From contig MNCI01015696.1 in the NCBI GenBank assembly GCA_015680685.1, positions 20,938-84,937 on the forward strand: a DNA stretch of 64,000 nucleotides, in the 5' to 3' direction. A model generated the notes under the pieces. That model did not search any database, had not been told where the DNA came from, and saw only the letters and a list, made by a program, of their open reading frames with translations. Each line of letters starts with the position of its first letter. Position 1 is the first letter of the stretch. The stretch comes from Gnetum montanum. Taxonomy: Eukaryota > Streptophyta > Gnetopsida > Gnetales > Gnetaceae. Of this stretch, positions 11,419 through 22,505 are shown in pieces. The position numbers and the translations under genes were made by a program.

Positions 11419-13777
11419 TACCACCATGACTCCTAAAAATATCATCCTTGAGTTGTATAAAATGGATGAAGTTCCATTACAAAAATGTGGGGTGACCAAG
11501 ACTAGATTGATTGATATTATCAAACTGAAGTATCACATTGCAAAATTTCATTCAAGTGGATGTATTACAGAATGATAAAAAGACTAGATAGACATCAAAG
11601 TTTATAAAATTACAGAAGTCTTAAAAAATATATTGATGATGAGTCTTCATGTTGTTCTTAGCAATGGCTATTCTTCCAATCTTAGTTGTTATGTTGGTAC
11701 TTCCTTGTATGCAAATCTTATAAAGGTTGAACTAAAATTTCTCCTCATTAATCCATGGATCTCTAAGTAGAAAACATGTAATGTTTCAGCCTTAATTCTT
11801 GTAATCACTAGTCCATAGGTATGTCCTCCTCTTGCCCTCTTTTCCTTACCTTGCAAAAGACCTTTAATATTAGGCATTCTTTTAAGCATCATCTACAATA
11901 ACCAAAGGATCAACATTAGATTTGGCAATTTTTCCTTAATGACAAAACCCTTTTCAAATCCTTGGTTAACTCAAAATTTGAAAAGCACTCAATATTTAAT
12001 CTCAAAGTGAATAACATTCTCAAGGCTTTGGGATAACTAAAATCATCAAGTTATTTAAGTCATTTAATTATTTTTACAATTAGTTACTATAATATTTGAA
12101 AATGGAATATTAGAAAAATTTTAAATCATATTCTTAGCCTTGCAGATAAATGAGCTCAACTCTAAAATCTCATAAGTTTTAAAACAATTAAAATCAAAGA
12201 ATTTACAAAATATTACAAATGCATCAAAATATTAAAAACCATGAGGATCCAAAATGGCTAAGAAATATTGAATTTAGAGGAAAGTTTTAATAGAAAATAT
12301 TAAAAATTAATCGAAACTAACAAAAAGTAGTCTTAAAACCATGCATGAATTCAGAGAAGTTACTCATGATATCCTCGAACATATGACAGTGGTTCAAAGC
12401 CATGATCAACAAAAGTTGTGCAAGTGGATCCTCCTCAAACTTGGCTCCTATCATAATTCTCTTGCATAATCACTTCTGTAGATGTCCATGGACACCTTAG
12501 AAGTTAAATGTGGATCATGAATCTATTTCAAAATACACACAATCATCTTGATTGAAATCTAGTACTATACCATACAAAACCATTAGGCACATAATTGGGC
12601 ACAATAGTGAAGTAAATAATCAAATGAGAAGGTAGTGCAGAGATTGAAACATGAGATAACTTACCATGTCATAATAGATTCCTATATCAATTATGGTTAA
12701 GATGATCATTATACCTATCTATCTAGGTTTTAGACCAAGTCTATACCTTTACATTTCATATTACATTATGTTATTCTAATCTTACAACCATGAGACCATC
12801 ATGACCACATAAAAACATCGCTACTTAGTAAAAGAAAAGAAGGAAGTAGTTTGAATTAATTAGTTACTAAAACATTATATTTTGAGAAAACTTAGCCATT
12901 AGTTAGAGGGATGCCTTCAGGCACAAGTAACATGTTTTCCAGCCCCATATTGAATGCTAATCCCATGAGAAAAGTACCTTTAGATATGAGTAACATGTCT
13001 TTCCAGTCACATAATGGGACTAGATCAAGAGATCCTTGGAAAAGAAGGAAGTAGTATACCTTCAACATGGGCAATATGTCTTTTCAGTGGTATCCCATGA
13101 ACCATTTACTTTGGTGAATTATTTAATAAATCATTGTGCTTACCTTATTAGAGGACTACTTTCAAGCATGGGTAACATGCCTTTCCAATGACATGGTAAG
13201 GTAACACTTATTCAAAAAGATGCTTTCATCAAAATTAAAACATGAGGGGTAACATAAACATATCAAGTAGTAAGACCCATAGAGAACATACAAAGAATCA
13301 GCAAGTTCCTTAATGTCACACCCTTTTTCATTACTCCTTGATCCTTCCCACTTTCTTCAATGCATAATGATCATAAGTTAATTTTAGTTTTCATGTGTGA
13401 AGAACCATTCTTCTTGCATGATGAAGATCTCTTATTTATAGAAATTGGAGGTATGGATGATATGGTCTCATTGGTTTACATAATTATTTACCTAATGTCT
13501 TGATAGCATAGGACAAAAACTCAATACATGGTGTTGATTTCTACATCATGATTGTCAACTTTATTAATAGAATTATTATAAATATCTACAAAGCATGGAT
13601 TAAATAACTTAAGAAAATAGAAAATTATAAAGAAAGAAAAAATAGCAAGAAATGAAAAATGTATTAAGAATAGGAAAATTTCAAAGAAATAGGAAAAATG
13701 TCAAAATAGCAAAATAATAAAAAATTATAAAATAAAAAGTAAAAGTGCACTTATTAGTTCCCGATTCAAGATAGTGT
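11419..13777 (-). other. Element B: post-pol non-coding spacer
   Basis: The segment at 12410-12540 is the minus-strand counterpart of the conserved spacer block in E (45310-45420) and D (35040-35110), with the 'ccatggacacctta' and 'ggatcctcctc' portions clear. The rest (11450-12340 and 13200-13777) is AT-rich with no detectable coding frame, and no remnant of ORF3 is recognisable. Confidence 0.5.
12895..13200 (-). repeat. Fourfold degenerate repeat of the spacer motif in element B
   Basis: Four diverged copies of the motif 'ggaaagacatgttacccatg'-'cctgaaggt' (minus strand) lie at about 12900-12945, 12965-13012, 13053-13098 and 13145-13195, spaced roughly 70-95 bp. D, E and A carry it once (D 34590-34640, E 44850-44885, A 660-720), so it has expanded in B. 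Confidence 0.65.
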
Positions 13778-14977
13778 TGACCTTTTGGTATGTCAAAGCC
13801 TTAAGAAAAATGAAGAACATAAAATGTTGTGAAATGTGATGATTTTTCAAGACATCAATGAGAACTTAAGAAATGAGATCTATAAAGAGATGTCAAAGTG
13901 GAGACTACAAGGACTCAAGGTAGCATGGGCAAGCATGGATAAAAATGAAGGCTATGAGTCAAACGAAGATGCTTCAATGATTGGGAAGAAGCCTCAAAAA
14001 TCAAAGTTCAAAAGTAGAGAAGACATCTTGGCTAAAGTGGAGTACATTGATAGAAGATTTATCCCAAAAATAGGAGATGTATCCTTTTTAGAGAAGACGT
14101 CTCCATAGAGAAATCTTCATAAAGATGTTCCAATTTTAAAGGAGACATCTTCCCAAAATTGTAGTCAATTTCAAAGAGACATCCCAATCTCGAAGGAGAC
14201 ACCTACACTAGTCGTTAGATAGTCGTTGCATCAATTCTAAGGTGATTTCAAAAACTCTGAGGCTATAAGAAGACATCAAATTTTTGGAAAAAGTGCAAGA
14301 ATTTTCAACATCTAAGTAATCATTATCTATCTTATGTTATTGTACTTGTGTACTTTAATTATCACATCATTTGTTTGATTTGTTATGAGACTGTACTTCA
14401 TTGTACAAGGAATTTGTAAATTGAGTTACATTCTCTTCTTGTAATTTCTTTTCTTTTCTTGTTGCCCTGCAAGGTTGATGTTCTTCTTGCAAGAAGACAT
14501 CTGTATTAAGCTTATTGAGATCCTATGAGATTGAGTGGTTTTTCAGCATTAAAACACTCCATAGTGGAGCTCAATTTTATAAAGGTTGCGGAATCCTTGA
14601 AACCACATACTAAGCTTGTTAGGACCTTGCGAGGTTGAGTGGTTTCACAATGATGAAACACTTCGATGTGGAGCTTAATGATTGTACAAGGTGTGATGCC
14701 TTTCAAACCACATTGTAAGTTTATTGGAACCTTGCAGGGTTGAGAGATTTTGCAATGACAAAACTCATCATAGTAGAGCTCAAATCTTGTAAAGGATCTA
14801 GTATCCTTCAAATCACATTTTTGAATAAATAAAGTCCAGATGTGTGCATGGATTCTTCCCTCCAAGTGTGAACGTATCCAAATTGGAAAACCATGTAAAT
14901 TTTGGTGTGTTTCTATGTTGGTGAAATTTTAATTTTGGGGAACTTATTCAGTCCCCCTTCTAAGTTCTGAGTCCTTA
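13778..14977 (+). repeat. Copia-type LTR (family 3), plus orientation, inside element B
   Basis: It starts TGACCTTTTGGTATGTC and ends near 'cccttctaagttctgagtcc'. The whole segment is homologous, in inverted orientation, to 20276-21363, and its 3' end to 63106-63338. The end 'ttattcagtcccccttctaa' is like the 3' ends of many plant copia LTRs, which close with a run such as TTCACCCCCCCTCT before the primer site. No internal domain is attached, so it is probably a solo LTR. The exact ends and target duplication are not resolved. Confidence 0.6.
14508..14822 (+). repeat. Three tandem units of about 105 bp inside the family-3 LTR
   Basis: Units start at 14508, 14612 and 14717 with 'aagctt(a/g)tt', 'aagcttgtt' and 'aagtttatt'. 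Each carries a 'gttgagtggttt'-like block, 'caatgatgaaacac' and 'gtggagctcaat'. The copy at 20276-21363 holds roughly two units and the 63106 copy about one. The 117-residue open frame on the minus strand here is only a by-product of the repeat. Confidence 0.85.
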
Positions 14978-15789
14978 AATAGGATATCTCTCCCATAACT
15001 AAACTCATGAACAAGCATTCAAAAAATAAACCACACATTCCTTAAGTTATACACTATAAGTTTTCCATTTATCATCATTAGTGATTTATGTTTTTGCTTT
15101 TTAGCTTATTTAACATTGATGATAATTAGGTTTTGATCATTTCAAGACATATATTTAGCTCAACTAGAAGGTGTTCTTTTTAGAGGGTCTAAATATGTTT
15201 TCTTTTCAATATTCTATTATAGTTATTAGGTATCCTTATTTAACAATTTTTTTTGTATAGTCAAGATGCAGGTTGTTCTTTTATAAGTTCTTTCTTTGGT
15301 ACATTTTCTTAGAATAAGAGCTAATAAGTTGATTCAATGTTTTCATGCATATTTTGTATAATTTTTTATTCTCATTTTCTAGCCACTAGGTGTCTTATAG
15401 TTTAGTGGCTATTGTGTAGACATTATTTTATGCATGCACTTGTTCCTCAAGTTTATTGTGGGCTAGTACGAGGATTGTGTTAACACTTTAAACTCTCAAC
15501 CCGCAACTACAACTCTTAACATTATAAGTAATGCATGAAATGTTTTTCTACATAGTGCCATGTTTAGTTTTAATACTTTATTTTAGATAAATGATGGTTG
15601 TTGGCTTTTTCATAAGATTAGAAGACATTGTTTTTTGTAAGGAATGGAGTTGTACGATATTGGGCTTACACTAGTTCTAATGGGCTAGTAGCTCTACTAG
15701 TTTTATTCACATGTGTGGAAACAATCATAAAGAAAGGACATTTTTAAGGTGCATGCTTAGAGTTGTTAACATTATCATTTAGTTCTATG
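14978..15789 (-). pseudogene. Element B: heavily decayed protease/pol remnant
   Basis: A stretch at 15380-15425 ('tagccactaggtgtcttata', then 'gtggctattgtgtagacatt') matches the protease-RT junction of A (4590-4635) and D (30880-30935). The area around 15640-15720 aligns loosely with the protease C-terminus. From 14978 to 15360 nothing specific can be recognised. RT and integrase are absent or beyond recognition. Confidence 0.4.
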
Positions 15790-17729
15790 TTCACAATGTA
15801 AATGAAAATCTTATTTTGAGATTTTGATGCTAATTCATCCTACATTATTTATGGTGGCACATGTTGAAGAGAAGTATTAAAGTATTAAGAATATGGGGGA
15901 TGGTGAGAAACATATGATTGTGATTCATAGGAGGTGTTATGGGTTGCTGGTATTTAGGAGGGCAAAAATAGTAAGTTGAGGCATGGGTAATAGAACCATT
16001 GGGAGAAATAGGTTGTTGAACATAGTATTCATAAGGGTCTAACAAGCAATTGGTATTATTGGTTTGGTGATGGCATTCCCCAAAACTGTGGTTTTTGCCA
16101 CTACTGTTGATAGTAGTCTTGAGGTTAAGGAGTTATACTCAGATAGTACTCTTAATTGTAAGATTATATATGATTGCTTTGTGCATAAGATAATCTTCTA
16201 GGCATTTGCTATTCTATGAATTTAGGGTTCCAAGCGTAAGCCCCAAATGCTCGTGGATGTAACATCACGAGGTAGCAGCCCTTTGGTTATTCATAGTAGT
16301 AGATCTTACATTCAGCATCCTTCTCTAAATCTAAGTCTATAAACTCTTTTACTACTACAAGTTTTCCTTTTTTCTAATAAGTGTTCCTACCTATTTCCTT
16401 ATTCTTTTTTCTCTTCTTTTCTTAGTTTATTAACCCTACTTTCTTTGTCCTTTGCTCCATGAATTTCAAGCTAGTTATAAAATTTTCATCTATCAAATCT
16501 AACATCTTATCTATCTTTGTTGTAATCTCAATTATAAACTTTTATATTAGTAAGGTTTTATGTGAAATCACCATATCAAGAGCTACCTCTTCTTCTTGAT
16601 CATAAATATGAGCCTCCTTCTTGCAATGGGCTGGATTCTAATAACATTCCTCTTCATTCTCCCTTTCACATAGCTCTCCTTCTTTTGTCACATGTTTAAT
16701 TAGCCTTTGTATCTTATGGGCTTTTAGTTTTGATAATCTTCCTTGGGCATAGATTCCAAGGGTCTTATTTTTTTTATTATGAAGCCCATCTATGATGTGA
16801 TGAAGCTACTTTTTAAAAGAAAATTCATGGCTTGGGCATTTGTGCAATAGAGAATAGTATATGTCTAGGGTTACATCAAGGGATTCATGATTCTCTTGCT
16901 TTCATCCTTAGATTTTCTTTCTTAAATTGAATACTCTAGAGAAGAAAATCCACTAGTGGTCTATGATGCTACTCTATATGTATGGACTACTAGTGGATTA
17001 AATATGGTTATAATTATTTATACCAACTTTTAGCTTCTTCTAATAGTTTCCTATGAAAGAGCTTAAGATTTTTTCATTTACTTTCAATATTTGGTAAGGC
17101 ACAAGCATCATGGAAGACTCATAAATAATTTTGTAGATTATAATTGTAGTCTCCCTCAAATTTAAAAATACTATTCATATTAAATCATTTGATGTTTTAA
17201 ATTTTATGGGTATGGGGTATTCTTACTACCTCCTTGATTTGACATGTCATGGTTATAATCTCTATATCTATTTGCCCTATTGTTATGGTCTTGTCTGTGC
17301 TCCCTTTGGTACCTTATCACTTGCCTTTGATCACTATTTCTATGTCCATCTTGATCTCTTAGTGAATCTCTATCTTCGTACCTACATTTATCCTTGTCAT
17401 AATAAGATGGCGAAGATGAAGAAGAAGATTCTAATTATGAGAACTTTTAGGGCTCCTATATCTACCCCTATGGTCCCTTAGTTTGTCTCTTCTAGGTTTG
17501 TTGGAGATCCTAGGGCTTAAGTTTTTCCTTTTTCTAGGATTTGTTCCATCCCCTCTAGGATTATCCATAGTAATTTAACATAGTTTTAAATGTAGTAAGG
17601 TTTGGAATGAGCATATAAGACCCTTGTTTGTAGTTGTTTATTTCAATTCTTTTTAATATAGATCCTATTATCACCCATACTAGTGTCCTCATTATATGAT
17701 GGACTATAAACCTTATGTGAAGAAGGCAT
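15790..17729 (-). pseudogene. Element B gag (decayed)
   Basis: The minus strand starts with an ATG at 17729 followed by 'PSSHK', comparable with the Met-Ser-Ser/Ala-Ser-Ser starts of H and D. The charged Arg/Asp/Ser-rich linker lies at 17250-17520, capsid-type segments at 16680-17110, the zinc-knuckle region at 16230-16330, and the Pro/Gln-rich tail at 15845-16045, where 'YYVQQPISP' matches 'YYVQQPVSP' of H. Many stops and frameshifts. The plus-strand open frame at 17206-17481 is a shadow. Confidence 0.7.
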
Positions 17730-17840
17730 GCTTTCAATTAATAATATGTGTGTGACTTAAAATACTAAATTTTTCTAAAATATAAATTATTAATTCTTTT
17801 ACAATAACCATTTATGATATAAGTAATCTAAATTACTAGC

Positions 17841-17862
17841 ACCATCTTTAGCAATAGTGCCA
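17841..17862 (-). promoter_or_regulatory. Element B primer binding site (degenerate)
   Basis: The minus strand reads 'TGGCACTATTGCTAAAGATG' right after the LTR, a decayed tRNA-Asp-type site in the position seen in A, D, E and H. Confidence 0.6.
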
Positions 17863-17863
17863 A

Positions 17864-18836
17864 TGATGAGTGCTGAGAATTCCTATGTTCAACCATACAA
17901 ATCACAAGCATTCATACATAATCCAATAAAATTATGTGGATAGGAATAGTGTAGTATCTAAATTGTTAAGCGTCGATCACAAGTTGCTATCTTCTCACTT
18001 AAAATATTGGTAGCTTTATTATGTGTGATTTAGTCCAAAGTAAGACATATGATTATTAATGTTATATGGTTGTAGCTAAGCTAGATGAAAAACTAGAAAT
18101 TATTTATTTATTTAATCTAACTAATAACAAGAAGATAAATCCTAACCTAGCTTAAGTATGATGAATGTTCATTTCTACCTTGTTGTACACGTCATGAACT
18201 CACATACTCAATGCTAGGATTACCAAGCATTATGCTTCTAGGCTAACCAAGTAATAATGTTACTCGGATTACCAAGCAAATACATATTTACACTCAAAAT
18301 TGGTCACACTCATTCCATCAATTGAGTAATGTGCATGAAAATATAAATATTACCTAAGTATATAGAAAACATATGGCATTGAAAGTAAATCTATTTTAAG
18401 TCAAAGTATTGTAATGAATAAAAATTAATCTTGATCTTATTATCAATTATGGATTGTGTCTAGGTTCAATGTCACTCAAATAATATGTTGTACAATTGAC
18501 TCAAATCCATATTACGGGCACTCACTAACTATTTGGTAAGATTATGAAAGAAAACTGCAAGAGTTTGGCTATACCACTAGCCAAATAATGCTTAAAAATG
18601 GTGGATGTTTGCATATTCATAGGCAAATATGAAGACTAGATTAACACGTGTGTTAATGCATCTCAAGCTTCACCAATAGATATGAGTCAGTGAGCCTACG
18701 TCAACACATATGCATTAACATAGCTACAATGTAGCAAATTCAATATAGCAACTAACTGAGATGCATCAACGTAGATGTAACATAGTATTTGCAATGTTAC
18801 AATTGACTAGTATATTTAACAAACCTTGCTTCATCA
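17864..18836 (-). repeat. Element B 5' LTR
   Basis: It runs from TGATGAGTG at 17864 to TCATCA at 18831-18836. U5 boxes ('gattaccaagcattatg', 'ctaaccaagtaataatg', 'ggattaccaagcaaat') lie at 18214-18285. U3 contains 'cacatatgcattaacatagc'-type repeats. It is homologous to 10480-11418 over its whole length. Confidence 0.85.
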
Positions 18837-19879
18837 ACTATCTTAGTCTCCACTACTTCACCTTGCCCAAGCTTGTCTCTTAGCCACCATTTTTGCCCTA
18901 TTGAACCTCTAACAATGAGTCTACATGAGTCCTAAAGGGAAAAGCATCAATTTTGGTTAGTTTCGGTAAGCTTTGGAAGACATGAGATACGAAGTTTTTC
19001 TAAGAATAGATAAGTAATACTAGAACCAATGTCTGCATCACCTACCTTAGTCAAATTTTTAGCATACATCACAAAATTATCTTTTAGTCATAGGTTTGAC
19101 TCCTTCGAGCTTTTAGCAATAAATCTACATCAATCTTACAATAATAGATATCAAATTTAATAGTTTTGATAAACTTTGGAAGATATTCAACAAAACATAA
19201 AACATGATAGTTTTAAGTGATCCAACTTGCTAGCACCTACATCCACCACATTACTTGCTTACTCCATGGTCACCTCAACAACCCCTATAGTCTGTGAGCT
19301 TAGTCATGTTATCTAAGTTATCTCAGTAGCCCCTACATTCTATGAGCTTAGTCATGATGTTTAAGTTACCTACATCACATGCACATGCTAGCATTAATGG
19401 CATTGCATCACATTACCTACATCAGTGTTGGTATTTACAACACCAGCATCACCTGTAGATAATTGATAAATTCAACCTTCTTTTGACCCAAAATCAATTC
19501 CAAACAATACTGGTAGCCTCTCCATCCATATCTACATCCATCAAAGGTTAAATTACATCATCAAAACCCTTACGTTACTCAAAAATTGAATTTTTATTAC
19601 CACTTTTATTCCATATTCTATATTCTCCCATCATTATAGCACTTGGCCCTTCTTGGGAGGCAAACTATATTTATTTATATAATTAACCATTTTCATTCAC
19701 TAGGAATTGAGCTGAAATCCTTTACCTACACATCCAACTTCTCATTTTATTACTAGTTTTATGCTTTTTTACACATTTTCATTATTGAGAATTTATTTCA
19801 CATCATTTGCATTACTTTAATTTTTTTTAACATTAATTTCACCATCACTCAATTATTTCCCTATCGATTTGACATTAGA
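18837..19879. repeat. Degenerate region with tandem duplications, no recognisable gene
   Basis: Two imperfect units about 207 bp apart share 'caatgagtctacatgagtcc'...'aagctttggaagacatgaga' (18910-18990) and 'caataaatctacatcaatct'...'aaactttggaagatattcaa' (19117-19190). A second duplication of about 50 bp at 19267-19372 repeats 'agcccctacattctatgagc'-'ttagtcatg'. No known protein is recognisable. This is probably the sequence into which copia element F inserted, or an older repeat. Confidence 0.5.
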
Positions 19880-20123
19880 TGGTAGTTTAAGTCTATATTC
19901 GATTGGAGGTTCATGCTCCTTCATTTCATAATCTTTGATATATTAAGGATTATATGGTTGCAAAGACCATTTGCAATTATGGATTAGATACTCAACATCT
20001 GATTCATGTAGGTTTCTTCATAGGGTTATGAAAGAATAATTTTGCAACAATAGTGGTGGTAAATAGAAATGATAATGAAGCTAAATAGATAAAACATAAT
20101 GTAAAGTTTGAAAATTCTTAACA
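19880..20123 (-). repeat. Element F 3' LTR (shortened)
   Basis: On the minus strand it starts TGTTAAGAATTTTCAAAC (20123) after the end of RNase H, parallel to the 5' LTR start TGTTAAGGATATTCAAAC. The shared run 'agctaaatagata' (20079-20091 and 52169-52181) and 'aaccattgcaatt'-like stretches link the pair. At about 244 bp it is shorter than the 331-bp 5' LTR. The left boundary is approximate. Confidence 0.65.
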
Positions 20124-20159
20124 CTCTCTATCAAACAAGGCCTGAGTTTTATCATTACA

Positions 20160-20275
20160 AATTTTGTAAATTTAATTCATTTACAAAATTTTTAATGTTT
20201 TAACACTCAATGGCTTAGCAAAAGCATCTACAAGTTAATCATTAGTATTTGCATAGATAGAAAAAATGAACCCTT
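20160..20275 (-). pseudogene. Element F RNase H, C-terminal end
   Basis: The minus strand reads 'LVDAFAKPLSVKTLKIL', the typical end of copia RNase H (canonical D-Q-L-A-D-x-F-T-K-P-L). The preceding Gln codon has become a stop. It continues the RNase H sequence at 21364-21503 across the inserted solo LTR. Confidence 0.85.
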
Positions 20276-21363
20276 TGAGGATTAAGAACTTAGAAGGAGG
20301 ATTGAATAAGTGCCCAAAATTGCAAGTTGATCAGCCACAAAAACCACACTCAAATTTTACATGGTTCCCCAACTTGGGTACATTCACACTCAAAGGGTAG
20401 AATCCTTACACACCTCTAGACTTTGTTTCTCAAAAATTTGGTTTGAAGGGTAACACATCCTACATAAGCTCTAAGCTTCGCATCAAAGTGTTTCATCGCT
20501 ACAAAACCACTCAACTGCAGAAGGTCCCAACAAGTTTAGAATGTGATTTTAAGGATCCCACAACCTTTACAAAATCAAGCTTCACTTCCAAATGTTTTGA
20601 TGTTGTACAAACACTCAATTTCATAGGATCCCAACAAGCTCAATTACAATGCCTTCTCACAAGAAGCACATCAACCTTGCAGGGCTTCAAGAGAGAAACA
20701 AAAAAACAAGGAAAGAATGTAACTTAAATTACAGGTCCTTGTACTTTGAAGCTCAATTCTTCAAATAATCAAGAAAATGATATGACAAATGAAGTACACA
20801 AGTACAATAGAATAGAGTAGTCAATCATTATTTTGATGTTGACAATGCTTGCACAATACTCAAAAATCAAAAGTCTTCTTATACCATCAAAGTTTTCAAA
20901 AATACCTTGGAATTCATGCAATGGCTACTTAACAACTAGTGTAGATGTTTCTTTCAAAGTTGGGACATCTATTTGAGATTTGCCTCAAATATGCACATAT
21001 GTCTCTTTCTAAAGTTGGATGTCCCTAGGGAGATGTCTTCTTTCCAAAGGAGATGTATCTTGTTTTTTGGAGACGTCTTTCTGTGGAAGAATTCATTTTG
21101 GCCAAGATGGGTTTTGTTCCTCGGAGACATCTTCTCAACACTTGAGCTCTAGTTCTTGATGTTTTCTCTCATTAATTTGGCTTCCTCTCAATCCCTAGAG
21201 CATCTTCATTTAGCTTGTAGTCTTCATACTTTTCCATGCTCTCATTTAGTCTATGAAGTATCATGCTTCCTTGAGTTCTTATTCATGACCTATAAATACA
21301 ACATCCATAGCAAAATTCCTTTGTTCTCCATTTTCTTTAAGGTTTTGACATACCATAAGGTCA
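20276..21363 (-). repeat. Solo copia-type LTR (family 3) inserted in element F RNase H
   Basis: The minus strand begins TGACCTTATGGTATGTC (21363) and ends 'cttctaagttcttaatcctc' (20276). It is the inverted homologue of 13778-14977. Both sides are RNase H of F, so the whole insertion is a single LTR. The flanks ACCCT (20270-20274) and ATCCT (21364-21368) look like a 5-bp target duplication with one C/T change, if the left end sits one base out. Internal 105-bp-type units number about two. Confidence 0.75.
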
Positions 21364-21503
21364 ATCCTCTTTAGCAAATGCATGATACATATAGTGGACT
21401 GTAATTTCATATGTTTCATTTGTTCATGGAATATTATATTCTTGATCAACCTGATTACACTCTACCTATCACAAAAGATTAATGCTGGCAATGTAATGTC
21501 CTC
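21364..21503 (-). pseudogene. Element F RNase H, central part
   Basis: The minus strand reads 'SVIRLIKNIIFHEQMKHMKL' just after 'LCD', matching the copia RNase H segment C-D-N-x-S-A-I-x-L-x-K-N-P-V-F-H-E-R-T-K-H. It is cut on the right by the D insertion (the RT part resumes at 39828) and on the left by the solo LTR. Confidence 0.85.
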
Positions 21504-22357
21504 TGATGAATCATGCATGATTGGGCCACATCGATGGGATGTCATCAATAGGATCCTATCAACATAGCATTTCCTATGTTGATGGGTACCTGTCAACATG
21601 GCACCCTCTCATCACTTATAAATGTATGCGTACCCACCACATTTATGGTAATTCTTCCATTAGTTGTAGCGAAGCACTTGTATTTTGTTTTCTCCAAACT
21701 TAGAATATATTTTGAGTGCCTGCAATAGGAGTTAAAGAAGTGTACAGATCTTTATTCAAGCACTAATGTACCTGAGCACCTCAGTGTGAACAACAATAAA
21801 GATGAGCTTTTTTCATCAAACCTTGCAACACTTGGAATAGATTAATGTTTCTCTTATGAATTTATTATTCATGCACTTTACTTTATTGAATTTTAATTCA
21901 GTAATTAATATAAATTAAATGAAAAACATAAGTATGACCACTTCAAGCATGCATTATTCTTGGTAATCCCAATAGCCCCTAATGCTTGGTAGCCCAGTAG
22001 TGTAGCAATGTGTGCAAGATGTGTACGGAAAGTGGGAATGAATGCTTATGGTAGGATTAGTTAAGTGTACTTAGTTATTAGATTAATTACATTAATTAAA
22101 TATCAAATTTACATTATTTTTAGCACTTAGGAAAATCTATTGAGAAAGACAAAATGATAAAAATCATGTGCCTTAGTGAAACTTAACCATACCTTTGGAT
22201 TTCACAAGTGACACTGGGAAGACAACGATCATATCCTTGATATTCACTTCCTAGACCTAGTGTACTTGGAGAGCTAAAGTCTGTCAATTCGATCAAATTT
22301 ATTAGTGAACACTAGTGATTCATATGGTTGGGTGTAGGGACTACTTGCTGATCATCA
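21504..22357 (+). repeat. Element D 5' LTR
   Basis: TGATGAATC to TCATCA, 854 bp. U3 has repeats around 'catcgatgggatgtcatcaa' (21530-21600); a TATA box (TTATAAATG) at about 21617; AATAAA at about 21797; U5 boxes 'cttggtaatcccaatagc' and 'cttggtagcccagtagtg' at 21958-22006. It is very similar to 38967-39827. Confidence 0.9.
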
Positions 22358-22358
22358 T

Positions 22359-22376
22359 TGGCACCATTGCCAAGGA
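22359..22376 (+). promoter_or_regulatory. Element D primer binding site (tRNA-Asp type)
   Basis: 'TGGCACCATTGCCAAGGA' follows the LTR after one base. It differs from the tRNA-Asp complement TGGCGCCGTTGCCGGGGA only by G-to-A changes. Confidence 0.85.
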
Positions 22377-22505
22377 TTTTAGTTAGCTACGTGCGCTATC
22401 TAGGACTTAGTGAAATTATTTAAAGACATTCTAATGAACCTTAAAGTCACAATCATTAAGAATAATAAAATAGTAACAAGCACTATTTTTCTTTTCAAAG
22501 CTAAA

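Larger units (their letters stand above)
10480..18836 (-). mobile_element. Element B: decayed Athila-like LTR retrotransposon with both LTRs
   Basis: Two related LTRs in the same orientation (17864-18836 as 5', 10480-11418 as 3') flank an internal region that contains, in minus-strand order, a mutated primer site, gag, a trace of protease, an inserted copia-type LTR (13778-14977), and the family's non-coding spacer. Next to the 3' LTR the sequence 'taccaccatgactcct' matches, on the opposite strand, the 'agtcatgggggta' block before the 3' LTR in D, E and H. This supports pairing of the two LTRs. RT and integrase are no longer recognisable. The flanks (CCTGC and ACTAT) do not give a clear target duplication. 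Confidence 0.8.

Noticed and set aside
14512-14865. 117-residue open frame with a partial relative at 20443-20727, suggesting a conserved protein
   Set aside because: Both lie in copies of the family-3 LTR and reflect the 105-bp units; no start, domain or codon bias supports coding.
17206-17481. Open frame rich in Tyr/Leu that looks like a membrane protein
   Set aside because: It is the reverse strand of the charged gag linker of element B.
13778-21363. Two inverted LTR copies 5.3 kb apart as ends of one element
   Set aside because: They are inverted, not direct; one lies in element B and the other in copia RNase H, so they are independent insertions.
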